The notes beneath the pieces were generated by a model. It made no database searches, was not told where the DNA came from, and saw nothing but the letters and a program-made list of their open reading frames with translations. The position numbers and the translations under genes were made by a program. 60,000 nucleotides of DNA from Membranipora membranacea (lineage: Eukaryota; Bryozoa; Gymnolaemata; Cheilostomatida; Membraniporidae): positions 5,086,001-5,146,000 of the forward strand of contig OU612073.1 of the NCBI GenBank assembly GCA_914767715.1, given 5' to 3'. Of this stretch, positions 12,559 to 32,600 are shown piece by piece (the first letter of the stretch is position 1; each line of letters begins with the position of its first letter).

Positions 12559-13976
12559 TTTAGTGAATCAGCTAAAAGCAAAAATAAATTGATAATGCAA
12601 TAACATGTTAGCAATTCAGTGTATTTTCAGCACAAGTAATTTTAGAATTATCACGTAGCCCTGGTAATCTCAATAAACTGTTGCATACATGACAAGTTGG
12701 CTGGGCTCCATATCTGGTGGTGCATCACCATGCGTGCTGGGTTCGTCTGGGGGACCCTGAAAACCTCCCGGCGGCGACATGGGGTAGAACCCAATTCGCT
12801 GAATGTTCGGTTTTTTTGCTGTTTTATTATGAGAAAACCATAATTTTCCCAATTCTAGCAAGTGGTACACAAAGTTTTATTTTGTAAAAAGTGTAAACTT
12901 AATGCAATTGGTTATAATAAGTTGAAAACTAAACCTCATGACTGCAAACTTAGCAAATAAAACTGCACTAAGCTCTTAGGTGCAAAAGTGGGGTGGTTAT
13001 AGGGTCATTGGTCTCATAGGGTAACCAGTCCAAATATCTAGGGTAACTTGTCATGTATGAACTGTTGGTTTAATAATTCAGGATGGCATACTACATACAT
13101 ATGCATGGAAGGATTTTCAACTCAAAATATGTTAGGACGTGCAAAAAAGTTTCTAGAATAAAGTTTTTCTAGTTGAAGCCTACTGCCAGGTGTCCTAGCT
13201 CTAGTAAGATTACCAAGGATATATAAAATTAATTACCGACTCCAGTGCAGTCAAGAGCCAAGTGGAAAGTGCTGTTTGATTGTGATAATCAGTCAGTGGA
13301 AAAAGCCCTTTTGTGTGTTTGTTGACATAGTTCACATCTATTTAACAAGTACACTCATAATCCTGGACTGAGCTAACACTTGAGCTACCTGGCATTGTTT
13401 AGTTGAAACAATGTATGTCACTGTCAATCTACCTCTAGTTCATGCATCAAGGTTGGACAAAATGACTCTCCTCTCTCTGTAAAGAAACTACAATCAAGGA
13501 GTAAAAGGACTATCTGCTACTCCTTGCTACAATAATAAGAAAACTTGAATCTAAGCTCTTACCTTATTAACCTTTTCTTTTAAGTCATAGAATGTTTCTC
13601 AGAGTCAGAATATACACTCTATCAGCTAGTTCAGGTTTTTCAGACTAGTTGCATGAGTATGACAGCTTTAACTAAATACACAAGAGAGCTCTGTCTTTGG
13701 TAACATAGACTAGAGCTAAAATCACACACCTCACTGGAGAGTAGGCATGAGTTCAATTCTACTGTATGACCACACCCATTTTGTATAACCGGAAGTGAAG
13801 TAAAACATGATTCTGAAATATGATTGGTTCGGAATGAAACTTCATCATCCAATTTGCCCATTTTAAAAAAATTAGAGCCAGGGAAATTTTTTTTCCATTT
13901 CAGTTTAAATTCAAATGCTGGATTATCACACAACTACTGTTAATATTATCTAGAATTATTAACTTTTGATTCAAGA
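12559..13976. promoter_or_regulatory. Shared divergent promoter region of OTUD3 and the DDX19-like gene
   Basis: The two start codons face away from each other across 1.4 kb, so both promoters should lie here. A GC-richer patch at about 12740-12800 lies in a minus-strand open frame of 66 codons (12870-12670) that could be 5' untranslated or an upstream ORF; I see no family match. A CAAGGAGT hairpin is at 13495-13526. No clear TATA box or named binding site stands out. Confidence 0.4.
13495..13526. repeat. Hairpin with CAAGGAGT arms and 16-base loop
   Basis: This is the third occurrence within 3 kb of arms CAAGGAGT/ACTCCTTG, here about 450 bases upstream of the helicase start codon. Confidence 0.7.
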
Positions 13977-20985
<7,009 letters not shown>

Positions 20986-22076
20986 TTCCCTCTACTTCAA
21001 TGGATAAAAGAATAACATAGGTCCAGTCAGGAAGTATCATCCGCTTAGCTAAGTAACTTAAAAGATGTTTGCTGCTCAGTTGTGCCATTAACTGCGAGGT
21101 GAGTTCAGTAAGAAATTACCACCAACAAGTATCCACAGACAGGAGCATAGACACTAGACGATATATTCAGCAAAATATTTACGGCTTTTATCCAGGCGTT
21201 TACTTGATCCCAATAAGCAATACACAAAAAGATGGGATGCCTAAATTATGAAGATGCTACTTTATAAAACTTTGGTTCAAATCCGGTGAATGTGTTATTC
21301 TCAAAATAAATGTTTTATAGGGTTGATGTCTCACAAAAGCTCCAAATGCATCACTCTGTTCATTTCACCTTGGAATCTTGATGTTGACTCTTGGTTCTTG
21401 GTTGGACCAAAGATTTCATATACTTCAAATGTTATTTTAAGCTGTTATAGTTTGTACATACATCTTTTTTTCTGTTCTTAGTTGGTAAGAGACTGTTACC
21501 TATTGTGTATCAACAAAGGGGACATTTCTGTTAGCAAAATACAGTTGCTTTATTTGCATCAAATATTATCTTGTAAGGAAGACTAAAATTTTATCTACAT
21601 ACAATTAAGTAAAAGTGAATCGGAAAATAAGGCGATGGTTGTCTGGGAAAGTCATAATGTTATGGTTGGAGCTATGTAACTTTTTGTGTGGAGTTACAAG
21701 GTTGTCAAGTTTTTGGCTACATAATCTAAAAAGTGTTGGTAGGAAATATAATAAGGCTAGTTTGTTTTAATTCTGAACTGTAGGATGGCACTTGTGAAAA
21801 TCAGCGCTGTTCTATGTTGTGCTGATATGCGTTTCATTGCTACAATCATAATCATAAGACAATATTATGACATGTCACCAAGGAATTCTTACCACTGTCC
21901 AGTTTTTCAGGATAGTGGGAGGATTTTATGCGATAATGTGAGGAGAAATTTAGCGGTACGTAAGAGATGTGTACAAGTTTTGTCTATTATCTTGCCTCCA
22001 AAAATTGATCAGTATCAGATGAATGTTGCATAAAATCACAAGAGAGAGAGACTAGACCTAGTGGTATGGCTATAAG
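20986..22076. other. Convergent 3' region between the helicase and the UBX gene
   Basis: Two genes end towards each other here. A plus-strand AATAAA lies at 21305-21310. A candidate minus-strand polyadenylation hexamer (TTTATT) lies at 21549-21554. Short open frames (for example 21785-22033) have no recognisable domain and probably lie in untranslated sequence. Confidence 0.5.
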
Positions 22077-24141
22077 TCAGTCGGGTGGTTCGACTAGAAT
22101 CAGTAAAGTTCTATCAGGAATCTGACATCGGGTCAGTGTTTGATCGATGTCCTCATACGTCTTATCAGCTGAGCGAAGCAAATATCCACTGAGGTCTTCT
22201 GCCATCTCTACAGATGCAAAATCAATGACCATTTGCAGAGTCTCCTCAGGACGAAAATGTCGCTCCTTTCTTACTCCGCTTGGTAGCCTTACTGCTAACC
22301 TTAGCCTTGGTTCCTTATCGGACGGCTCAATTGGAAGGGTGGGTAGTTGGAATGTATCAGTAATACTGTTATTGTTGAGCAAGTCGCCTACAGGTGTCTT
22401 TAGGTATCGTGGGTCTGCCAGTGGGTTTGATAATCTAGGGCTATCATCTAAAAATGTAATCAGAATTAAGAGTTTATCCTTGGGAGAACTGTTTTCACAG
22501 ATTTAGTGTGACTTGCAATAAAAACCTGTTTGAAAATTTGGTTTGATATCACTATAGAATGCTAAGTTGTATTTCTAAAGGTGAAGTGATTTAACCCCCC
22601 TCAGGTCAATTTGTAAAAGCTTACACAAAGGTCAGCTGGGCCTTTACATTGTCAGCATTCGGTAAAATCAATACTGGACTACGGCAGCAAATAATAGAAG
22701 CTAAATAATGTATTATTTAGTTTGTTCACTGAACATTACTGAAATTCCTGCTAATGCTGAAACTAAATCTGCATTATGTATAGACATGTGTTCAAATGTA
22801 GAAGAATAACTACTTGCGTGGAAATGTTGTAAATATTAAACCTAGACCCAAATGATGTGAATGTGTTCTATCATGATGTTGTTCTTCACTCTAGCTTAAA
22901 ATTAAAGAATTTTCTAAATTTCATTAGTATGGTTTCAACAGAGGTTACTCATTCGAGCCAGATAGACTTTTCATATTTTCAATTCACAATGCTGCTAGCC
23001 GTCGGCGGCTTATCATGTGAGGCCTCCTGAAAGATACATGGATGATTCATAATATAGAAGCGCAGGATAATGTCAAGCTATGATGTTTTTGCATACCTGC
23101 ATTAGGATGATTCTCTTCAGTGACTGTGTTGATTGCATGATCGTCCTCAGGTCCATACTCTTCACTTCCTGCGAGCTGAGGTAGTGGTGTCTCAGCCATC
23201 ACAGAATATGATCTACTGACAGGTCTACCTGAGCTGAGACGGTTAATAGGTGGCACTATGGTGTGGTATCGACCTATTGTCGTGGCATATTTTGCTGCAT
23301 CTGGTAATTCATCATAACCTGCAAAAAGAACGACCTCTTTTCCTAATTGATTTGAGATTCATTTCGCTCTTCACAATGTACAGTCCCTTGTACTTTATTA
23401 AATGTTCATTAGTTCAACTATTTTGAAGTGTTACCAGTCTAGCTCAGGTTCGTGCAGCCTCAAACAATTGCAATGTGGCCAATCTTTAAGCTAATTAAAA
23501 CATTGGGACTGTAATCTCACTGTCACTACCACTGGCCCTCGCATGCATTTCAGGAATCACAATGAAGAGGTTGGGAACAACCATGATAGCATCATGACAC
23601 TAAACTATTATCACCTGGCGATATACGGAAGTCGAAGTATCTTAAATGTTTGACATCACTTGTGCTTTTGCAAGCACCAAGTGGTGCAATGATAGATTTG
23701 AAACACACTACTTCATGGTCTGCCAGTTCACAATTTACAATTCATAACTGCTTTTAAACATCTTAGCCTGAGTAAAACCAAGTGGTAACAGGGGATTCTA
23801 TTCCTCCTTGGTAAAACATATGAGACTAAAAACTTACAGATATCATTAGTGATTGGGGATAGCAGTGAGTTCTGCCTGCTAACTCTCAGAGAATCAGGGG
23901 CAATGCTGCCTCTGGAGGAACTGCCAACACTTCCTGGGCCAGATCTGCTACCTGGTCTGCTGGAGTTGGAGGAGCCTGGTCTGCCAGGTGGTGGTGTAGG
24001 TTGTACTCTCTTACTGTTGCTTGGTGGTGTTGATGGTGAGGAGGATACTAGTGGTGTGAGTAGTGGTGAGTCTTTAGTTGGTGTCGATGGTGTAGACCTT
24101 CGTCTAATCTGTGCTAGCTTTCCTGTTGGTGAGTGGGACAT
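22077..24141 (-). CDS. UBXN10: UBX-domain p97/VCP cofactor, UBXN10-like
   Basis: Three exons on the minus strand are 24141-23838, 23318-23097 and 22447-22077, in phase, giving 298 residues (human UBXN10 is 280). The N-terminal two thirds are low-complexity Ser/Pro/Gly (repeated STP, RPGS and SSR patterns) and presumably disordered. Residues about 215-298 form the UBX domain: EPSDKEPRLRLAVRLPSG, KERHFRPEETLQMVIDFAS, then TRCQIPDRTLLILVEPPD at the end. The SDKEPRL...AVR.P.G...RHFRP pattern is close to UBXN10, which tethers the AAA ATPase VCP to IFT-B and supports cilium assembly. The start is the first Met of the open frame, giving MSHSPTGK. The gene is convergent with the helicase gene. Confidence 0.85.
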
Positions 24142-25285
24142 CTTGAGATTGTTTTACAGTAACTGGTATTTATATTAATCATGTGATTTTATCTATTTTG
24201 TAAGTGAATTGTGGACACTTGCAAGCACTTGCTGTCAGCCATTTTGGCTTCATTAGCAACATAAATGAAAAAAGTGGGCTCAATACTTTGAAAGCTACTT
24301 GGTGAAAAGATAACTCCCAACAATGCAATCACTGTAAAATGGTTTGCATTTTATATGATATGTCCTAGACTCCTAGCCCAATGACATATACTAAGTATAC
24401 AAATCTAGCCTATTCAATATCATGGATTTTTGTTCAGTTTGTTACATGACAAACATCTTCAACGAATATTTACGGTCAACTGAATGTTCTTATCTCAGGC
24501 ACGAGTTGAATTATCAAACCCATCAAAAATAACCCATGCAATCCACCAAAAGAAAGGGGGGGGGGGGTATCAATGGTTTTTTTATAACTTTCTTGGCAGC
24601 TATATTATTTCTGGAGAAAGTGTTTTTTTAAAAGTGCCATTTAATAAGAAACAAAAAAAATGGTGAAACAAAAAATATGATTGATTGGTTGTAGATCATT
24701 ATTGTAGCATGTAATATTGTAATAAGGATTTTTTGAAAGAAATTTGTTTGCATTGTACTATTGTAATAAACATAATCGTCCCTCGCATATGTTCATGGTC
24801 AAATCTTTGTGAACAATTATAAGGAAATATATTAAATATTGTGCTAAAATGCGACATGATTAATAATTGATAGCTGAGAAATTAATAAGGTGAAATGTGA
24901 AGCCAAATTTGTATCAATCTAAAAAATTACCCAAATATGTCTGGTGCCTAGCCTGTACAAGATACACTGTCCTAGTTTTTTTATGCTTGATAAATGAAGC
25001 AATAAAGAGTTTGATAATTGAATCATTTGAAAATCATATATAAAGTATAAAATTGTAAAGAAGAAGTATTCTGTTACAGTAACAATGTTTGGCATTCACT
25101 GTAGGTACAATTATATAATATTGAATTTAAAGACAATTTAGATGCAGTTTACCCTTCACTTTTCTCTGTGTTGTATTGTCTTAAAGTTCTATTCCATACT
25201 CCATTCCACCCTTACAACTTCAACAGATGGTAAAGTACGGTAATTGAGAGAGTCAAACAACTAAATTACCATCATTCACTCATAT
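24142..25285. other. Spacer containing the left edge of the tandem array
   Basis: From about 24443 (ACATGACAAACATCTTCAAC) the sequence is repeated at about 40062 and 54014, which marks the start of the ~14-15 kb unit. A poly-G run lies at 24547-24557 in this unit but not at the matching place in the others. Unit 1 also has about 170 extra AT-rich bases (about 24835-25010) absent from units 2 and 3. No gene is seen. Confidence 0.7.
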
Positions 25286-26603
25286 TCATTTGTCTTCACC
25301 ACTCGGTTTTAACAAGATCATCTTAGTATCTTCTTGCATCGTGTAGTTGTGGCTGTCCTTTCTCCCTGGACGCAGATGAGCATATCTTGAGTCCGGGCGT
25401 GGACTCTGATTAGGAGATCTGTGGTCAAAGTCGATGTAAGAATCTGCTGCTCTGCGTACTTCTGAGTTAGTTAGTCCGTTGCCCCGTCGACTGTCTTTTG
25501 GATTGAGATAAACGCTGGTCACTTTCTGATCAGCATAGCCATAACTTACGCGAGGCTGTCTGTCTCTAGCGTTTTCTATATACACTCTGCGGTCTTCAGT
25601 AGGAAGGGTTAAACTAGGCTCACTGTAATAGTTGTGGTCCACTGGTTGATGATATGCAGCAACATCATCAGGGAGCGCGTATGTGTCATCTTCGGCAAGG
25701 GTGTATGTGTCATTCTTAGCGTTCTGGTCAGAAGCATTGATATCCGAAAGTTTCGCGTCAGGAACATATGCATCATTGGAATTTCTGAATAATAAGTCAT
25801 GTTCTTTTAATGTATGAGGATGCAACTCCTTGCGCCATAAAATTATTTTTCCAAAACATAGTGCACGCAGGGAGGCTGGGATACCACCCCTCCCAACCTC
25901 CCTGGTGCTCATGTGGCTGTCAAAGAGTACTATATATGATAGCCATCCAAGAATACACAAAAAGCAAATCTGCCTCAAGCCTGGGAAAATTGGTCATTGA
26001 ATTTAGAAATCCTTTCTAGTAATGATCAATTTAATTATAATTTATATGCTGTAATTCATTTGCCCTGATTGCATGATCCCAACACAGATCACAAAGTTTT
26101 TATCTTATGTGCCGTGTTGATAAACAAGCTGTTCTTGCTTAAGTAAGCATGACCTGGCAACAAATAGACCAAGGCACGCCTTTAGTCCAGAAAAAGTGAC
26201 ATTGAAAAAGTGCAATTTGACAGGCAGAAGTCTGTGAACCCTGTGAACTCTCATACCAAAACACGCACCACTGTGACTAAACCAGACTAAATCTATTATA
26301 GACACTAGCAATACATCATTTACAGAATACAGCAAGGCATACTTACTGCTGAGGCCCCTGACTTCTTCTTCTTCTTGATTTTGCTTTAATCTTCACAATG
26401 GTGACTGAGGTCACTGCTATGATAAGGATGACGATGACTACACCAACTGTTGCAACTATGACGGTAGTTGTATCAGGTGGCGTTGGTGTGGCTGTCGTTG
26501 AAACAGGAGTGAATTTAGTCTCTATTGTTGGCGATGCTGGAGTAGAGCTTTCCTTGATTGTGGGTGTAGTTTGTGGTGTTGTTGTCTGTGTTGTAGCTGT
26601 TGC

Positions 26604-26636
<33 letters not shown>

Positions 26637-29600
26637 AGGAGGGTCTATGAAACTGGCTGCAGAATGAAGAATACATAATTAGTTCTGTATAAACAGTTCT
26701 GACATAACAACATTTGACTTGAAATCCTGAACAACCAGTAACGTTGAAAAATATTTTGGGGCATCCTCTGACGCCAAGAAACAAAGAGTAAATTTGCACG
26801 TTATAACATCGACAACCTGGTTTTGTATTCAACATGATATGTGCACAATATGATACAGAAACAGTCACATTTACAAGTGCATTTATATGAAATAAACCAT
26901 TTGGATTGACTAAGAAGGCCTAATGATCCGTCCCCTTACCCTGTATGGCACGCATTCGATGATCCTCTCCTATGTAGAATGTGTCATTGAAACGATAGAT
27001 AGTTTGAGGATTTTCAAATTGACAGACGCTGAAGTTTCCATCCACATGACCGGAGGCGCCATTACAAATTGTTGAAGTTGTGTTTGTGTTCATGTCTAGA
27101 ATACGCAGAACATCATTACCTCGATCCACCAAGAGCAGGCGCTTAGGATCAAGATATACAAATCTTTGCGGCTCTCTGAATAAGGCTTCAGTAAACGGGC
27201 CATCAAGGAGGCCTCTCTCAAACTTCCCTGTTATAACGGTAAGAGTCTTAGCTATATAGTCATATTTAACGAGAGCGCATCTGAGATAAGTGTAGAGATC
27301 TCCAGTTCTTGGGTCCTGTAGGAGGCCTTTCGGGCGATAGAGAGGATCAAGGGAGGCAAAGCTCACCAGGGTAGATACAATCAAAGAAGTGGAGTTTATT
27401 AGTCGTAGGTATCCATTTTGGTTCTCTTTATCAGTTACTATGTACATCTCGGAATCCATGAGATCAGAAATAATGTCATTGGGCTGATAGAATAATGCCT
27501 GGTCTGCCGGGCCATTGCGAAAGCCTCTGTTAGTACAATTTCCAGCATATCTCTGTGTCTGATTTGTGTGACGGTCAATTGTCCTAAAGCAATCATTCGC
27601 CCAGTCAATGGCGATTATGATTGATGCATTGGGCTGCAGATAGCCTATGATCCATCGGAATCTAGCATCAGACCCGATCCCTTCTCTGTAGGATCCAAAG
27701 TTCCTGACACCAGCAATTCTGTGTGAGGTTTTCATGTCCGTTGTTAGGATCTCATTCTTATCCGTGAAAAGAATGTTACCCGGAATGAATGCATCTTCTT
27801 GTATGGCGATAACTCCACCATGCCTACCAGTGATGGGCGTTGTTGTGACAGTGCTGTTCTCATCAAACCTGAAATGAATCCAAAGAGAATTTCACTTATT
27901 ATGATTACTCACATTGATAGGTGGTAGTTTGACATCGAGCTGCTCATATATAATAGGTTAGACAGCCTCCCAGGCTAATATAGAACAAGTTCGATCCAAT
28001 TTGCCCTCAGTCCGGTCGTTCCGACTTTACTGATGAGCTGCGATGGCTCAAACCTAAATGCAGGCGAATCGTATGATGCTTGATCCAGACTCTGATTTAG
28101 TTAAAAGTATTGTACTTATTGGAGGACACTGGTTGGTGCTGTGTCATGAACAGTTTCTAGTCATGCTGTTGACAGCAACACCGAGAGAATCACAGAGTTG
28201 GTTGATTATCAAATTCTAGTCTTTCTTCAATTAGTATGTGTATCTAATACGTCACCCAGCTTGACTTGATCCAACATGAAAAAATTACAAGTTGACCAAA
28301 ATTCTTTGAGTCTCAGAGTACACTGATTATAACAATAATATTATCTTTACAACATTTTAAATGTGGCAAGCAGTAGTATCTCCTATTTGTGTGATGACTG
28401 ATAAAAGTGGTGCTGCGCACATAATACATGTTTTAAATTTGTTATATAACAACGGATACATTTATAGAGAGACAATTTAAAGTGTCTCAGCTATGATAAA
28501 CTTGTAAGCGATGCCACTGAGATGCTTAGGACATTAGTAATAACTAGTGATAGCATAATGCATTTAAGTTTGAGCCATCGCCGGCTCATCAATAAAGTAG
28601 GAACGAGGACTGAGGGCAAATTGGATCGAACTTGTTCTATATTAGCCTGGGAGGCTGCCTGGCCGACTCCATTTCTCGTTAGCCTATTTTATATAAACAG
28701 CTCGATGTCAAACTACCACCTATCAATGTGAGTAATCAAAATAAGTGAAATTAAGGGAAATATTCTAGGCACACAGACTAAGTGTTGGCCCGATGGGTAG
28801 GGTTAAGGTTGGAATTATTTTACTGACTCAAATTTGCTTTTGAAAATCATCCCTGTGACATTTCAAATGAAAATTATTCGATGCTTTTTACAATAAGGCG
28901 CAAACATCTTGAAGGCCAGAAACTAAAATATCTTAGTGCGATTATTGCTCAGCAGCGCCTAAGGATAAAGCCGCTTTTTCAGACACAGAGTGAACAATAT
29001 GCAATTGCAAAGTTCACTGCTCTTCTATGCCTGAAATCTTTGCCCACATTATCATTTATTACTCAGGTGTTTATCAACTTACTCAATCAACAAACCCATG
29101 GGATACCCTCTATTTGACTGCACAATGATATTAAGCATAACATATTTATTATTCTTTTAAAATTTGATGTCAGAGTTTGGCTGTTTGACCTTGCTGTGTA
29201 TTGGGCTGCTTTGTGCTTACCATGTGCGCCAATGATCCAGACATATGCTAAATGCTGACACATGATAGCGAAATTCCAAACTGATGACATTGGAGAAGCA
29301 ATTATAGCAATGATTAAGCATGTCAAATACCCCATTTCTATTGCCAAGTCATATAGTGCCCTTTCTACCTAAACCCTTGTTTGCCCAATGCCAATTTCCA
29401 TAACTATAATAAACTTGTATTTTGCGGATTGAGTTATAGATTTGGTATAAAACATATTACCATGCATATAAAAACTGATTATGTCGAATATAGAGATGAT
29501 CATATTCAATTGCAAGTTTAATTGAGTTGTAATATACTAGCACTACTACACCTGTACTAGCCGGGGGGGGCCTTCGGGCAAGGGGCAAAAGTCTGGGGGG

Positions 29601-32600
29601 CTCAGACTACACCTGTACCAATGACGGAGTTTGATAGGAGTGTCATATCTTAGTATTTATAATCTTTGCCTGTACTAAGCATCCCAGTGGATTGCTTACA
29701 AGTTTATCATAGCTATAAAAGGCTGAGGCGGCTTAAAAATGTCTCTCTATAAATGTATTCTTTCTTATATAACATATTAAAAATATTTGTTATGTGCGCA
29801 GTGCCACCTTTACCAGTCATCATGCAAATAGGAGATACTACTGCTTGCCACATTTAAAATGTTGTAATGATAATATTATTGTTATAATCAGTGTACTCAA
29901 GATTCAAAGAATTTTCGTCAACTTGTAATTTTTTCATGTTGGATCAAATTAACCTGGGTGACGTATTAGATACACATACTAATTGAAGAAATACTAGACT
30001 TTGATAATCAACCAACTCGGTGAATCTCTCGGTGTTGCTGTCAGTTTTGGAGCGAACACGTCAACAACATGACTAGAAACTGTTCATGACACAGCTCTCA
30101 TGTTCCAACCAGTGTCCTCCAATCAGTACAATACTTTTACTAAATCAGAGTCTAAAGTCCCATGCTACATTAGCCTGGGGGGGTCTTTCAATTAGAAACA
30201 GCCGAAATCACAATGTTATCACTCACTCACTCAGTGAGCGATACCTGCTAGGGGTCTCGCTTTCAGATCGCTCAGTCACTTGATGGAACTATATACATTC
30301 TGAGCAATAGAAATTTGGTATTTGACATACTTAATCATTGATATAATTGCTTCTCCAATGTCGTCAGTTTGGCAGTTTGCTGTCTTGTGTCAGCATTTAG
30401 CATGTCTGGATCATTGGAGCATATAGTCAGCACAAAGCAACCGAATACACACGTCAAGGTCAAACAGCAAAACTCTGACATCAAATTTTTAAAAGAATAA
30501 TATGTTATGCAAATTATAATTGTGTAGTCAAATAGAGGGTACTCAGTGAGTTGTTAATTGAGTCAGTTGATAAACACCTCAATAATATGATAATGTGGGC
30601 AAAGATTTGGAGGCAATAGAAAAGCAGTGAACTTTGTAATTGCATATCGTTGAACAATAACAACACTAAGATATTCTTATTTCTGGCCTTCAAGATGTTT
30701 GCGCCTTATTGTTAAAAGCATCGAATAATTTTCATTTGAAATGTCACAGCGATGATTTTCAAAAGCAAATTTGAGTCAGAGACAGCTTCCTGAGATCCAT
30801 GAGCATCAATGAGTTTTTGTTAGCTATTATTACTTATTTTCTATGTGCATTATTTTAGTCAGCATATGCAAGGTTTTCTCCGAATATTAGCAAAGTACTG
30901 CAACCTATTTTTCGCAACACCGTATAGTGTTAGTGATAGAATAAAATCAATCAATCAAAAATAATCCCAACCCAACGGGCCAACACTAGTCTGAGTCCCC
31001 AGACTTTTGCCCCCGCCTGACACCCCCTCCCCCCACTACAGATTGTCAGACAGTACGTATAGTTAACTTACTGTAAATAAGGAATAGATTCTCCTATGCT
31101 GCTTGTCACCAGACAGAACTGAAAAAGAAACAGAAAGTTGTAAAAATTCAGTGGCAGCTGCCTGATATGGTTGAAGTTGTAAGTTGATAAAGTTTACTAT
31201 CTTGGTCTGTAAATGGTCAACCCAGACATTAGAGTTTGAGCCAAGCTAGATTTCTAAAATGTTTAACTTGTCACCAAGAATTGATCTTGCCCGAATATAA
31301 AGGTCAAGACAAAAAAAGGTTGTAAACATTCACAAGAGAAATTGTGATATTCAAATTAAAGAACGCATTTTCTGGTGAGATATCATCCAGCAGATATTAT
31401 CGCCAACACCCCAACCATGCAAAGCACCAACAAAATATAAATTCAATTTTTAATCAGGAGACGATGGAAAATGAATAATCTTTATTGACATTAGTACTGC
31501 ACTATATTTTACATCAAAGAATTGTTCCTTCCCTGTTTCATCACAACTACAAACATGCGTGATTGTTTTCTGGTTGAAATATAATATGATTTTGTGGCTA
31601 TAAGATTTATGGACTTATTAACACAGCTAGCAATAATAACTAATAAGCGTATTTACCAGTAAAAGTTGACGGATCATCTCGTACAGGTTCATTCATCAGA
31701 TTAAAAACCCTCCAACACTGTAAAAACAAAAATAGTAAATAGGTAAGTGTGTCTGTGGCTCTCGAAGACTCCGAGAGGGATAATAAGACTTCTATACTAA
31801 TGAAATAAAGGCGCATAAAAAGCAGCGATGCATCTTTGAGCATGATCTACTACACAATTAAAAATAGTTTTTTGTATTGCTGGTCATAGTTTTAGAAAAT
31901 ACATGGTGAAGCTTCACACAATTGTTTCCGAGTCCCAAGAACTAGCACATGCATTAATTGACAGGTGAGCGAGAATATATCCCATCACCTGACACACAAA
32001 GTAAGGTGCTGTATATTCCAACAAAGTAAATATAGAATATAGAGAAGCACATGACGTAGTGCTTCTCCTTTTTTAGCAGGGAGTATTAATAAGAGAATAG
32101 AGGATAGTAAGATAATAAAGCCCAAAGATTGTGGGTGTGTCTGTGACGATGGCTCATTTGCATAACTGCAACAAAGGGAAGAAAGAGGAGACAACTCTGA
32201 AATAGCAGAACACCGTTTTAATCATTTTGAGGTGAGGATTTCAGACACAATTTCAATTTTAATGCCAATACTGCTGCTGTTGCTACTACTAACTACTAAT
32301 ACTAATAGTTTGGTAATGTGTGGTTAATATTCCTCACTAATAAACACTGAGAATCCATTGGTATAAATTTCAGTGTAACTGAAAGTTTCGCTGAGTAGGC
32401 TGGTCAGTACGTTATCGGTTTTAAAAATCTGTATAAAGGATAACAAGACAGACACGCCAAGCTCTTATAAATAGATGTAACTTACTCATATACTCCTCCA
32501 CTTCTCAGCTGTATATGCTTATAGATGCAATGGCAGATATTTTCAAAGCGGCAATATTGAGCTCAAAACATTTCTAATGAGATGACTTCGGCTGTCAATA

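Larger units (their letters stand above)
27880..30260. repeat. Inverted rearrangement inside an intron of receptor 1
   Basis: Bases about 27890-28060 reappear in inverse at about 28566-28770, including the structured element and the GGTGGTAGTTTGACATCGAG flank. The stretch on to about 30190 is largely the reverse complement of what is direct in unit 2 (about 43540-44830). Unit 1 thus carries both a direct and an inverted version, with arms long enough to form a large hairpin. Confidence 0.75.

Noticed and set aside
12670-12870. A separate small gene or extra OTUD3 N-terminal exon
   Set aside because: OTUD3 already has a family-typical start at 12558; the proline-rich frame has no match and may be 5' untranslated sequence.
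13640-13933. A 97-residue minus-strand gene upstream of the helicase
   Set aside because: It lies in the promoter region, has no recognisable motif, and no splice context was found.
26398-26667. Plus-strand valine-rich protein in each unit
   Set aside because: It is the antisense of the threonine stalk and membrane exon; the valine run is the complement of the ACA repeat.
27992-28086. A true hammerhead ribozyme
   Set aside because: The CTGATGA box and a plausible closing stem are present, but the invariant GAAA is replaced by CAAA in every copy seen and stem I pairs poorly beside the core.
31072-31118. A 47-base receptor exon between the 5' exons and the ectodomain
   Set aside because: It joins the ectodomain exon in phase but cannot follow the 32486-32508 segment or the 31670-31720 candidate without a stop, so its use is unproven.
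31670-32200. Further receptor exons in the long intron
   Set aside because: Acceptor-like and donor-like sites exist, but the only open phases do not connect to the ectodomain, and copies differ at amino-acid-changing sites.
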